NCBI RefSeq assembly: GCF_041200145.1
Contig: NZ_CP165734.1
Coordinates: 5,394,001 to 5,458,000 of the forward strand
Length of the DNA: 64,000 nucleotides
Origin: Bradyrhizobium sp. LLZ17
GTDB taxonomy: Bacteria > Pseudomonadota > Alphaproteobacteria > Rhizobiales > Xanthobacteraceae
Direction of reading: 5' to 3'
Part shown: positions 28,034 to 36,162 of the stretch, piece by piece
Numbering within the stretch: the first letter of the stretch is position 1
How the letters are laid out: the number at the start of each line of letters is the position of its first letter
Notes under the pieces: generated by a model
What the model saw: the letters and a program-made list of their open reading frames with translations, nothing else
What the model was told of the DNA's origin: nothing
Database searches by the model: none
Translations under genes and position numbers: made by a program

Positions 28034-28624
28034 TCAACCCTTCCCCTCGCGCTTGCCCTCCTCGAGCGGCACCACAGTCCCCTTGCCGCTCATCGCCGAG
28101 AGCGCCTCGAGCGCCTCCTCGCAGAAGTCCGCCACCATCTGCTCGTGGCGGGCGCCGAGTCGGAGCAGCAGCAGGTTTCCGAGGTCGAGCCGGCCCTCCG
28201 CCGTGCCGTCCGGGAAGCGCTTCTTCAGGATCCGCTCGTAATTGGCGTGGCGGTCGCGGTGGTGCTCGAGCCGGGCCATCAAATCGGTGCGCATCGGCTC
28301 GAGGCCGATGCTGTCGAGCGCATGCAGGCGCACCAGGAGGTCGTCCTTGATCGACGGCGGCGTGCTTGGCCGCGCGGCCCAGTGCCGCAGCGCTGTTCGG
28401 CCCTCGGGAGTGAGCGTATAGATGAGTTTGTTGGGCTTGCCGGATTGCACGACCTCGCGGCCCTGGATGTAGCCGCGGTCGCGCAGCTTGGAGAGCTCGC
28501 GGTAGATCTGCTGGTGGTCGGCCTTCCAGAAGAAGCCGATCGAGGAGTCGAACGTCTTTGCGAGCTCGTAGCCCGTCATCGGACGTTCCGTCAGACATGC
28601 GAGGATTGCGTCGCCCAGCGCCAT
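28034..28624 (-). CDS. PadR-family transcriptional regulator
   Basis: The 196-residue protein has the PadR winged-helix at its N-terminus (ALGDAILACLTERPMTGYEL, then ADHQQIYRELSKLRDRGYIQ and GRTALRHW) and a C-terminal helical dimerisation part of the Vir/AphA type (DDLLVRLHALDSIG ... EHHRDRHANYERIL). PadR proteins repress genes for aromatic-acid or lipid metabolism and respond to a bound ligand. It is divergent to the NTF2-like gene that leads a beta-oxidation operon, so it probably controls that operon. ATG 28624 fits the family start. Confidence 0.88.
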   Translation of the reverse strand: MALGDAILACLTERPMTGYELAKTFDSSIGFFWKADHQQIYRELSKLRDRGYIQGREVVQSGKPNKLIYTLTPEGRTALRHWAARPSTPPSIKDDLLVRLHALDSIGLEPMRTDLMARLEHHRDRHANYERILKKRFPDGTAEGRLDLGNLLLLRLGARHEQMVADFCEEALEALSAMSGKGTVVPLEEGKREGKG

Positions 28625-28637
28625 GACCGGCCTCTCT

Positions 28638-28681
28638 GTCTTGGGTCTTAAGTGTCTTGAGTCCTAAGTCTTGGGTCTTAA
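28638..28681. repeat. Three 14-base tandem repeats in the padR leader
   Basis: The 14-mers GTCTTGGGTCTTAA (28638-28651), GTCTTGAGTCCTAA (28654-28667) and GTCTTGGGTCTTAA (28668-28681) stand in a row, with a 2-base spacer after the first. They lie in the padR 5' leader, between its ATG (28624) and the divergent promoter region. A role in padR expression or an operator array is possible. Confidence 0.6.
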
Positions 28682-28690
28682 CCAACCGGC

Positions 28691-28719
28691 TTGACTTTAT
28701 GCGCATCGGCGCATATGCG
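28691..28719 (+). promoter_or_regulatory. Promoter with overlapping palindromic PadR-type operator
   Basis: A -35-like TTGACT (28691-28696) is followed, 17 bases on, by TATGCG (28714-28719). The palindrome TATGCGC-ATCG-GCGCATA (28698-28715) overlaps the spacer and -10. A second inverted pair, ATGC-N8-GCAT (28715-28730), resembles the ATGT-N8-ACAT PadR consensus. Together they suit repression of the downstream beta-oxidation operon by the divergent PadR protein. Confidence 0.5.
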
Positions 28720-28852
28720 TCAATGTGCATATAAAAAGCTTGCGGGCGGGGCCACCGAGCCGCTCCGAAGATCCAGCGAAATCAATGATTTCGCTACTGT
28801 GCATGGGGTTGTTTTCGCAGTTTTGCGCAGGCCTTTAGGGAGGCACCTGAGA

Positions 28853-29236
28853 ATGACCGGCCTCGATTCCTGGTACGGCTACATGAGATCCCATGACCGC
28901 GCAGCGCTCTGGGACCTGTTGCACCCCGATGCCATCTTCGAAAGCCCCGTCGTGCACTCGCCGCAGCGCGGACGTGAGATCACCTTCAAATACCTGTCCA
29001 GCGCCGAAAAGGTGCTCGGCGGTCCCGGCTTCACCTATGTCGGGGAGTGGACGAGCGAGCGCGGCGCCGTACTCGAATTCAAGACCATCATCGATGGCAT
29101 CGAGATCAACGGCGTCGACATCATCGCTTTCGACGACCAGGGACGCATCACGCATTTCAAGGTGATGGTGCGTCCGCTCAAGGCGATCAACATGCTGCAT
29201 CGCCTGATGGCGGAACAGCTCGCCGCCCAATCATAG
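28853..29236 (+). CDS. NTF2-like (SnoaL-type) protein, first gene of a beta-oxidation operon
   Basis: The 127-residue protein has the small NTF2-like fold: LDSWYGYMRSHDRAALWDLL, DAIFESPVVHSPQRGREI, a central FTYVGEWTSERGAVLEFK and the last strands RITHFKVMVRPLKAINMLHR. In this family the cone-shaped cavity binds a small hydrophobic ligand. It lies 31 bases ahead of the acyl-CoA dehydrogenase, so it may be a lipid-binding or isomerase helper. ATG 28853 follows GGGAGG about ten bases upstream. Confidence 0.78.
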   Translation: MTGLDSWYGYMRSHDRAALWDLLHPDAIFESPVVHSPQRGREITFKYLSSAEKVLGGPGFTYVGEWTSERGAVLEFKTIIDGIEINGVDIIAFDDQGRITHFKVMVRPLKAINMLHRLMAEQLAAQS

Positions 29237-29267
29237 TCACTTCCAAGGACCATGCCGGGAGACCACC

Positions 29268-31058
29268 ATGCCGATCTATAAAGCCCCCGTCGAAGACGTG
29301 AACTTCCTGCTCAACGACGTCTTCCAGATCGACCGCTACGACAACCTGGCCGGCTTCTCCGATGCGTCCAGCGACGTGCGCGAGGCGATCCTGGGCGAAG
29401 CCGCCAAGCTCGCCGAAGAAGTGCTGCAACCGCTCAATCGTGTGGGCGATCTCGAAGGCTGCAAGCGCGCCGATGACGGCAGCGTCACCACGCCGAAGGG
29501 CTTCAAGGAAGCTTTCAAGCAGGTCGCGGAAGGCGGCTGGCTCGGTCTCTCCGCGCCGACGGAGTTCGGCGGGCAGGGCCTGCCGGTGACGCTGAGCCAG
29601 GCGGTCAATGAATTCCAGATCTCCGCCAATATGGCGTTCTCGATGTATGGCGGTCTCACCATGGGTGCGACCGCGGCGCTGATCGTTCACGGTACGTCGG
29701 AGCAGAAGCAGACCTATGTGCCGAAGATGGTGGCGGGCGAATGGACCGGCACCATGAACCTGACCGAGCCGCAATGCGGCACCGATCTCGGCATGCTCCG
29801 CACCAAGGCGGTGCGGCAAGCCGACGGCAGCTTCAGGATCACCGGCACCAAGATCTTCATTTCGGCCGGCGAGCATGACTTGGCCTCCAACATCATTCAC
29901 CTCGTGCTCGCCCGCATCGAGGGCGCACCCGCCGGTATCAAAGGCGTGTCGCTGTTCGTCGTGCCGAAATTTCTGGTCAATGCCGATGGTTCGGTGGGGC
30001 AGCGCAACGGCGTGGCGTGCGGCTCGATCGAGCACAAGATGGGCATCCACGGCAACTCCACCTGCGTGATGAACTACGACAGCGCCACCGGCTGGCTGAT
30101 CGGCGAAGAGAACAAGGGCATGCAGGGCATGTTCGTGATGATGAACGAGGCCCGCCTCGGCGTCGCCGTTCAGGGCCTCGCACAGTCCGAGGTCGCCTAC
30201 CAGAACGCGGTCGCCTATGCCCGCGAACGTATCCAGGGCCGTTCGCTCACCGGCACCAAGGCGCCGGACAAGCCGGCCGATCCGATCATCGTACATCCCG
30301 ACGTGCGCCGGACGCTGCTCTCGATCCGCGCCTTCAACGAGGCGGCGCGCGCCTTCGTGATGTGGACGGCGCTGAAGAGCGACGTCGCGCATCGCTCGGA
30401 GGATCCGAAGGACCGCCAGGCCGCCGACGACCACATGGGCCTGATGACACCTGTGCTGAAGGGCTTTCTCACCGAGTATGGCTTCGCCAACGCGGTGCAG
30501 GCGCAGCAGATGTATGGCGGCCACGGCTACATCGCCGAGCAAGGCATGGAGCAGTTCGTGCGCGATGCCCGCATCGCCATGATCTATGAAGGCGCCAACG
30601 GCATCCAGGCGCTCGACCTCGTCGGCCGCAAGCTGCCGCGCGACGGCGGCCGTGCCATCATGGCGTTCTTCGGCGAGGTCATGGCCTTTGCCAAGGAGAA
30701 TGGCGGCGACGAGGCGCTGAAGCCGTATGTCGCCCCGCTCTCGACCGCGCTCGGCCATCTCCAGCAGGCCACCACCTGGCTGATGCAGAACGCGATGGCG
30801 AAGCCGGACAATGCCGGCGCCGCCGCAACCGATTATCTGCATCTGTTCGGCTTCGTGGCGCTCGGCTACATGTGGGCGAAGATGGCCAAGGTGACGCAGG
30901 CCAAGATTGCCGCAAGCGGGGCGACACCCTATCTCTCGACCAAGCTCGTGACCGGCCGTTTTTTCATGGAGCGGATGCTGCCGGAGACCGCGGCGAACCT
31001 CGCGCGCATCCAGGCCGGCTGCGCCACCGTGATGGAATTGCCGGCGGAAGCTTTCTGA
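29268..31058 (+). CDS. Acyl-CoA dehydrogenase (long form with C-terminal extension)
   Basis: This 596-residue FAD enzyme carries out the first step of beta-oxidation, making trans-2-enoyl-CoA. It has the ACAD core: N-terminal helical part (GGWLGLSAPTEFGGQGLPV), the FAD-binding middle (MNLTEPQCGTDLGMLRTKA, FISAGEHDLASNIIHLVLAR), and the C-terminal part with QMYGGHGYIAEQGMEQFVRD and the catalytic Glu of IYEGANGIQALD. The extra C-terminal domain of about 130 residues is typical of the FadE-like group. It sits second in the operon, 31 bases after the NTF2-like gene and 69 before the thiolase. Confidence 0.92.
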   Translation: MPIYKAPVEDVNFLLNDVFQIDRYDNLAGFSDASSDVREAILGEAAKLAEEVLQPLNRVGDLEGCKRADDGSVTTPKGFKEAFKQVAEGGWLGLSAPTEFGGQGLPVTLSQAVNEFQISANMAFSMYGGLTMGATAALIVHGTSEQKQTYVPKMVAGEWTGTMNLTEPQCGTDLGMLRTKAVRQADGSFRITGTKIFISAGEHDLASNIIHLVLARIEGAPAGIKGVSLFVVPKFLVNADGSVGQRNGVACGSIEHKMGIHGNSTCVMNYDSATGWLIGEENKGMQGMFVMMNEARLGVAVQGLAQSEVAYQNAVAYARERIQGRSLTGTKAPDKPADPIIVHPDVRRTLLSIRAFNEAARAFVMWTALKSDVAHRSEDPKDRQAADDHMGLMTPVLKGFLTEYGFANAVQAQQMYGGHGYIAEQGMEQFVRDARIAMIYEGANGIQALDLVGRKLPRDGGRAIMAFFGEVMAFAKENGGDEALKPYVAPLSTALGHLQQATTWLMQNAMAKPDNAGAAATDYLHLFGFVALGYMWAKMAKVTQAKIAASGATPYLSTKLVTGRFFMERMLPETAANLARIQAGCATVMELPAEAF

Positions 31059-31127
31059 GGATTTTCGCGTAACCAATATCCCGATCGCGTCGCGGTCGTC
31101 ACCTATAACAGCAATCAGGAGGCTCAC

Positions 31128-32336
31128 ATGGCAGATGCCTATATCTACGATCACGTCCGCACTCCCCGCGGCCGCGGCAAGGCCGACGGCGCGCTGCACG
31201 AGGTCACGGCGCTCGCGCTCGCCACAGTGCCGCTGAAGGCGTTGAAGGACCGCAATAACCTCCCCGAAGATTCCGTCGACGACGTCATTCTCGGCGTGGT
31301 CGATCCGGTCGGTGAAGCCGGAAGCGACATCGCGCGCTTCGCGGCGCTGAAGGCAGGACTCGGTGAAGCCGTGCCCGGCGTGCAGATCAGCCGCTTCTGC
31401 GCCTCCGGTCTCGATGCCGTGAATTTCGCCGCAGCCCAGGTGATGAGCGGCCAGCATGAACTCGTGATCGGCGGCGGGGCCGAATCGATGAGCCGCGTCG
31501 GCATCGGTGCCTCCGGCGGCGCCTGGCCGATGGACCCCTCGATGGCGGTGCCGTCCTACTTCATGCCGCAGGGCGTCTCGGCCGACCTGATCGCCACCAA
31601 ATACGGCTTCTCGCGCGACGATGTCGATGCCTATGCGGTGCAGAGCCAACAGCGCGCAGCCAAGGCCTGGGACGAGGGCCGCTTCGACAAGTCCGTCGTA
31701 TCGGTGAAGGACATCAACGGCCTCACCATCCTCGCCAAGGACGAGCACATGCGTCCCTCGACGACGATGCAGTCGCTGGCCCAGCTCCAGCCGGCATTCA
31801 CGATGATGGCGCAGATGGGCGGCTTTGACGGCGTCGCGGTGCAGTCGCATCCCGAGATCGAGCGCGTCAATTACGTCCATCACGCCGGCAATTCGTCCGG
31901 CATCGTCGATGGCGCCGGCGCCGTGCTGCTCGGCAGCAAGGAGGCGGCCGGCAAGTACGGGCTGAAGCCGCGCGCGAAGATCCGCGCCTTCGCGAACATC
32001 GGCTCGGAGCCGGCGATGATGCTGACCGGCCCGGTCGATGTCACCGAGAAGCTGTTCGCGCGCTCCGGCATGAAGAAATCGGACATCGACCTGTTCGAGC
32101 TCAACGAAGCCTTCGCCTCCGTGGTTCTGCGCTACATCCAGGCCTTCGACATCGACAATGCCAAGATCAACGTCAATGGCGGCGCCATCGCGCTCGGCCA
32201 TCCGCTCGGTGCCACCGGCGCGATGATTTTGGGCACCGTGCTCGACGAGCTCGAGCGCACCAACAAGTCGACTGCCCTGGTGACGCTCTGCATCGGCGGC
32301 GGCATGGGCACCGCGACCATCATCGAGCGCGTGTAA
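31128..32336 (+). CDS. Acetyl-CoA acetyltransferase (thiolase)
   Basis: The 402-residue enzyme cleaves 3-ketoacyl-CoA or condenses two acyl-CoAs. All thiolase signatures are present: the nucleophile Cys 91 in [11 protein letters not shown], the second-half [33 protein letters not shown] and the catalytic Cys/Gly CIGGGMG at the C-terminus. It lies in the operon with acyl-CoA dehydrogenase and a FadJ-like protein, as the last step of the beta-oxidation cycle. ATG 31128 follows AGGAGG seven bases upstream. The family F repeat lies 9 bases after the stop. Confidence 0.93.
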   Translation: MADAYIYDHVRTPRGRGKADGALHEVTALALATVPLKALKDRNNLPEDSVDDVILGVVDPVGEAGSDIARFAALKAGLGEAVPGVQISRFCASGLDAVNFAAAQVMSGQHELVIGGGAESMSRVGIGASGGAWPMDPSMAVPSYFMPQGVSADLIATKYGFSRDDVDAYAVQSQQRAAKAWDEGRFDKSVVSVKDINGLTILAKDEHMRPSTTMQSLAQLQPAFTMMAQMGGFDGVAVQSHPEIERVNYVHHAGNSSGIVDGAGAVLLGSKEAAGKYGLKPRAKIRAFANIGSEPAMMLTGPVDVTEKLFARSGMKKSDIDLFELNEAFASVVLRYIQAFDIDNAKINVNGGAIALGHPLGATGAMILGTVLDELERTNKSTALVTLCIGGGMGTATIIERV

Positions 32337-32344
32337 CGAGCTGC

Positions 32345-32434
32345 CGTAGGGTGAGCAAAGCGAAGCGTGCCCACCACTGAAATCTCCGCGAAAGATGGTG
32401 GGCACGGCGCAAGGGCGCCTTTGCCCACCCTACG
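32345..32434. repeat. Dispersed inverted repeat, family F copy 2
   Basis: Arms CGTAGGGTGAGCAAAGCG and GCCTTTGCCCACCCTACG are near complements. The inner GTGCCCACCA and TGGTGGGCAC pair again. It lies between the thiolase and FadJ-like genes of one operon, where an RNA stem could alter downstream expression. Confidence 0.75.
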
Positions 32435-32500
32435 AGATCACCACGAGATCACAGTCAACCGCCGCGCCTGAGATCGGCTGCGGCTCAGAGGGAGCGCCAC

Positions 32501-34712
32501 ATGGCTTACAAGAACTTCAAGGTTGAGACCGATTCCGACGGCATCGCGCTGGTCACCTGGGACATCCCGGGCCGTTCGATGAACGTGCTCGACGAGACCT
32601 CGACCAGCGAGCTCGACGCGATCGTCAAGGAGACCACCGCTGACGCCGCGGTGAAGGGCGTCGTCATCACCTCCGCGAAAGAGGCGTTCTGCGCCGGTGC
32701 CGACCTGTCGATGCTGGAAGGCATGAACCAGGCCTACGCAAAGCTCTTCAAGGAGCAGGGCGAGACCGCAGCGAACCAGATGCTGTTCGAGCAGAGCCGG
32801 CGCTTCTCGCAGGTGCTGCGTTCGATCGAGACCTCCGGCAAGCCGTGGGCGGCCGCGATCAATGGTCTCGCGCTCGGCGGCGGCTTCGAGATCACGCTGT
32901 GCTGCCACTATCGTGTGGCGGCGGAGAATCCCAAGACGCGGCTCGGCCTGCCCGAGGTCAAGGTCGGGCTGTTTCCCGGCGCCGGCGGCACGCAGCGTGC
33001 CGCGCCTGGTGCCGCCGCAGGACGCCATGACGATTTTGCTCAAGGGCGATCCGGTCACGGTCGAGAAAGCCAAGCAGCTCAATCTGATCCACGCCATCGT
33101 TCCGGCGGCTGACCTCATCAAGGCGGCAAAGGACTGGATCAAGGGTGGCGGCAAGGCCGTCGCACCCTGGGACGAAAAGGGCTTCAAGCTTCCGGCCGGC
33201 CCGGTGTTCTCCAAGGCCGGCATGATGATGTTCCCGGCCGGCAACGCGATCTATCGCCGGGAGACCTACGACAATTATCCGGCGGCGCGCGCGATTATGA
33301 GCTGCGTCTACGAGGGTCTGCAATTGCCGATCGACGCCGCGCTGCGCGTCGAGTCGCGTTACTTCACCTCGGTGCTGCGCTCGAAGGAAGCGGCCGCGAT
33401 GATCCGCAGCCTGTTCCTGTCGATGCAGGAGCTCAACAAGGGCGCGCGCCGTCCGAAGGACGTGCCGGCAACCAAGGTGAAGAAGATCGCCGTGATCGGC
33501 GCCGGCTTCATGGGCGCCAGCGTCGGCTATGTCTCGGCCCGTGCCGGGCTCGACGTCGTCCTGATCGACCGCGACCAGGAGAGCGCTGACAAGGGCAAGG
33601 CGCACGCGCAGAAGGTGATCGAGGACCAGATCAAGAAGGGCCGCGCCAAGGCCACCGATGCCGAAGCGCTGCTTGCGCGCATCACGCCGACTGCGGATTA
33701 CGCGGCGCTCAGGGATGTCGACCTGGTCATCGAGGCCGTGTTCGAGGACCGCAAGGTCAAGGCGGAGACGTTTGCCAGGGCGCAGGACTATCTCAAGCCG
33801 GACGTGGTCTTCGCCTCCAACACCTCGACCCTGCCGATCACCTCGCTCGCGGAATCCTTCAAGGACCAGGGCAAGTTCGTCGGCATCCACTTCTTCTCGC
33901 CGGTCGAGAAGATGATGCTGGTCGAGATCATCAAGGGCAAGAACACCGGCGATCTCGCGCTCGCGACTGCGCTCGACTACGTCCGGCAGATCGGCAAGAC
34001 GCCGATCGTGGTCAACGACTCGCGCGGCTTCTTCGCCAATCGCTGCGTCGGCCGCTATGTCGCCGAAGGCAACGAGATGTTTCTGGAAGGTGTGCCGCCG
34101 GCGATGATCGAGAACTGCGCCAAGATGGCCGGCATGCCGGTCGGTCCGCTCTCGCTGTCCGACGAAGTCGCGCTCGACCTCGGGCTGAAGATCATGAAGG
34201 CGACGGAGGCCGATCTCGGTCCGAACGCCATCAATCCCGATCAGAAGAAGCTGATGGTCGACATGGTGGAGAAGCAGGGTCGTCTCGGCCGCAAGAACGG
34301 CAAAGGCTTTTACGACTATCCCGAGAAGGGGAAGGGTCAGAAGAGCCTGTGGCCGGGCCTGTCGGCCTTGCAGCCGAAGCAGCTCGATCCTGACACGCTC
34401 GATATCGAGGAGCTGAAGCAGCGCTTCCTGGTGGTGCAGGCGGTGGAAGCCGCGCGCACGGTCGAGGATCACGTCATCACCGATCCGCGCGAGGCGGATG
34501 TCGGGTCGATCCTCGGCTTCGGCTTTGCGCCGTTCACCGGCGGCACCTTGTCCTACATCGACTTCATGGGACCTAAGACCTTCGTCGAGCTCTGCCACAA
34601 GCTCGAAGCGAAGTACGGCTCGCGCTTCACGCCGCCGAAACTTCTCGAGGAGATGGCCACGAACGGAGAAACCTTCTACGGCCGCTTCGCGCCGAAGAAG
34701 GCGGCGGCCTAA
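32501..34712 (+). CDS. FadJ/FadB-like enoyl-CoA hydratase/3-hydroxyacyl-CoA dehydrogenase, broken by one frame shift
   Basis: The product of about 737 residues is a beta-oxidation bifunctional enzyme. An N-terminal crotonase domain (residues 1 to about 190: AFCAGADLSML, INGLALGGGFEITL, GLFPGAGGTQR) hydrates enoyl-CoA; the C-terminal dehydrogenase domain binds NAD (AVIGAGFMGASVGYVSARAG) and oxidises the 3-hydroxy group (VGIHFFSPVEKMMLVEII). The frame breaks at about 32995: GGTQR continues in another frame as VPRLVPPQDAMTIL. A CG pair appears lost from CGCGTG (or one base gained). It ends the operon. Straight translation would stop at 33112, giving only a hydratase fragment. Confidence 0.87.
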
Positions 34713-34720
34713 GACGACCC

Positions 34721-34821
34721 GTCATTCCGGACAGTCCGCAACGCGGACTGATCCGGAATCTCGATCGGCGTGCAACAACTGCGAGATTCCGGGTTCGCCG
34801 CGTCGCGGCGCCCGGAACGAC
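34721..34821. repeat. Dispersed inverted repeat, family A copy 2
   Basis: The tips GTCATTCCGG and CCGGAACGAC mirror each other, and GGAATCTCGATC versus GCGAGATTCC repeat the inner palindrome of the copy at 848-925. A further short stem, GTCCGCAACGCGGAC, lies near the left end. It separates the convergent fadJ-like and GST genes. Confidence 0.65.
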
Positions 34822-34825
34822 GAAA

Positions 34826-35440
34826 TCACTTCGCCTGCGCCAGGCCTTCCTTCCTCAGAGCCTCCTGCACCTTCGGCCGCGCCGCGATGCGGGCTTTGTA
34901 GGCGGTGAGGTTCGGCATCGCCGACAGGTCGAACTTCATGCGGTCGCCCCAGGTGAGCATCGTGAACAGATAGCCGTCGGCGACCGTGAACTGCTTGCCC
35001 AAGAGGTAGTCGCGACCGGCCAGCTGGCCGTCGATGTATTTCAGCTTGCCCATGACGCGGTCCTTGAAGAACGCCTTGGCCTCGTCATTCAGCGCCGGCG
35101 CGAACAGCGGGCCGAAGCTCTTGTGGACCTCCGAGGTGAGGAAGTTGAGCCATTCCAGCAGCTTGTAGCGTTCGGAACTGTCGCGGGCGGGCGCCAGCGC
35201 CTTGGCCGCGGCCCGGTCGGCGATCATCTGGACAATGACCGGGCCTTCGGTCACGATCTCGCCGCTGTCGAGCCCCAGCGCAGGGACCTGACCCTTCGGA
35301 TTCACCTTCAGATAGTCGTCGCCGTTCTCGAGCTTCTTGGCCCGGAGATCGACCTTGACCAGCTCATAGGGCAGATCGGCCTCCAGGAGCGCGATGTGGG
35401 GGGACAGTGAGCAGGCGCCGGGCGAGTAGTACAGTTTCAT
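34826..35440 (-). CDS. Glutathione S-transferase, beta class (GstA-like)
   Basis: The 204-residue cytosolic enzyme has the thioredoxin-like N-terminal domain (MKLYYSPGACSLSPHIAL, with the beta-class Cys at position 10, and NPKGQVPALGLDSGE) and the all-helical C-terminal domain (ADGYLFTMLTWGDRM). It joins glutathione to electrophiles or reduces peroxides. The gene diverges from a MarR-type gene, with two strong palindromes between, and a gshA gene lies nearby; the group points to a regulated detoxification response. Confidence 0.9.
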   Translation of the reverse strand: MKLYYSPGACSLSPHIALLEADLPYELVKVDLRAKKLENGDDYLKVNPKGQVPALGLDSGEIVTEGPVIVQMIADRAAAKALAPARDSSERYKLLEWLNFLTSEVHKSFGPLFAPALNDEAKAFFKDRVMGKLKYIDGQLAGRDYLLGKQFTVADGYLFTMLTWGDRMKFDLSAMPNLTAYKARIAARPKVQEALRKEGLAQAK

Positions 35441-35485
35441 GGAATTTCCTCCTCTTTTGGCTTGGCTCTGGCGAAACTACGCCTA

Positions 35486-35526
35486 CATGCACGTGCATGG
35501 AACAGCAAGATTGATGCAGGTGCATC
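35486..35526. promoter_or_regulatory. Two palindromic operators between GST and MarR genes
   Basis: CATGCACGTGCATG (35486-35499) is a perfect 14-base palindrome; GATGCAGGTGCATC (35513-35526) has perfect 6-base arms around GG. They share the core TGCA-SG-TGCA and their centres are 27 bases apart. Their place in the divergent gap next to a MarR gene fits binding by the MarR dimer. Both are expected to control GST and the regulator itself. Confidence 0.65.
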
Positions 35527-35565
35527 GAGTGGGTTAGAAGCGGGCGGCGAGTTTTGAGCGGGACC

Positions 35566-36063
35566 ATGAAACGCAAACCATCGACCGAGGCAACTGCCGC
35601 CTGGATCCGCCTGATGCGGGTGCAGAGCCGCGTGCTCGACTGCGTCGAGCAGGATCTGAAGAAAGCGGGCTTCCCGCCGCTGGCCTGGTACGACGCGCTG
35701 CTCGAGCTGTCGCGGGCGCCCTCGGGCGAGCTGCGGCCGGTCGAGCTCGAACGGCAGATGCTGCTCCCGCAATACTCCACGTCGCGGCTGATCGACCGGC
35801 TGGTCGACGAGGGGCTCGCCTCCAGGCGCGAGTGCAAGATGGACAAGCGGGGCCAGTTCGTCGAGATCACGGAGGCCGGCCGCGAGTTGCAGAAGCGGAT
35901 GTGGGGCGCCTATTCAGCCGCGATCGAGAAATATGTCGGCTCGAAACTATCCGACGCCGATGCCGTCAAGCTCAGCGGTCTGCTCGACCGGCTGGGCTGC
36001 TCGTGCGGCGAGATGAAGCTGCCGCCCGTCGTCAACGTCAACGAAAGCACGCCGTCGCGATGA
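35566..36063 (+). CDS. MarR-family transcriptional regulator
   Basis: The 165-residue protein has the MarR winged helix: LPPQ-type recognition in LERQMLLPQYSTSRLIDRLV, the wing (RRECKMDKRGQFVEITEAGR) and flanking dimerisation helices. MarR proteins repress neighbouring genes until a phenolic or other ligand, or an oxidised Cys, releases them. Two cysteines (GCSCGEM) near the end could sense redox. ATG 35566 is chosen over TTG 35554, which would add four residues. It is divergent to the GST gene. Confidence 0.87.
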   Translation: MKRKPSTEATAAWIRLMRVQSRVLDCVEQDLKKAGFPPLAWYDALLELSRAPSGELRPVELERQMLLPQYSTSRLIDRLVDEGLASRRECKMDKRGQFVEITEAGRELQKRMWGAYSAAIEKYVGSKLSDADAVKLSGLLDRLGCSCGEMKLPPVVNVNESTPSR

Positions 36064-36162
36064 TCGCGCGGCAAACCAGCATGTCCGCGCGCCCGGTGGG
36101 TTCGCGGACCATCCCCGTCACCCGCGCGCGTTCGGCCGAAGCGCTTTTGATTAGAGTTTGAT

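Noticed and set aside
28638..28681. Possible CRISPR array
   Set aside because: Units are 14 bases with almost no spacers and no cas genes are present.
29187..32405. A 1,072-codon open frame on the minus strand
   Set aside because: It mirrors the acyl-CoA dehydrogenase and thiolase genes. Its His/Arg/Glu-rich composition is that of antisense to GC-rich coding DNA.
32345..32434. Intrinsic terminator between thiolase and fadJ-like genes
   Set aside because: The arms pair but there is no T tract, and the same element recurs elsewhere; it is better described as a dispersed repeat.
32958..34598. A 546-codon minus-strand frame
   Set aside because: Antisense of the fadJ-like gene, whose motifs are clear on the plus strand.
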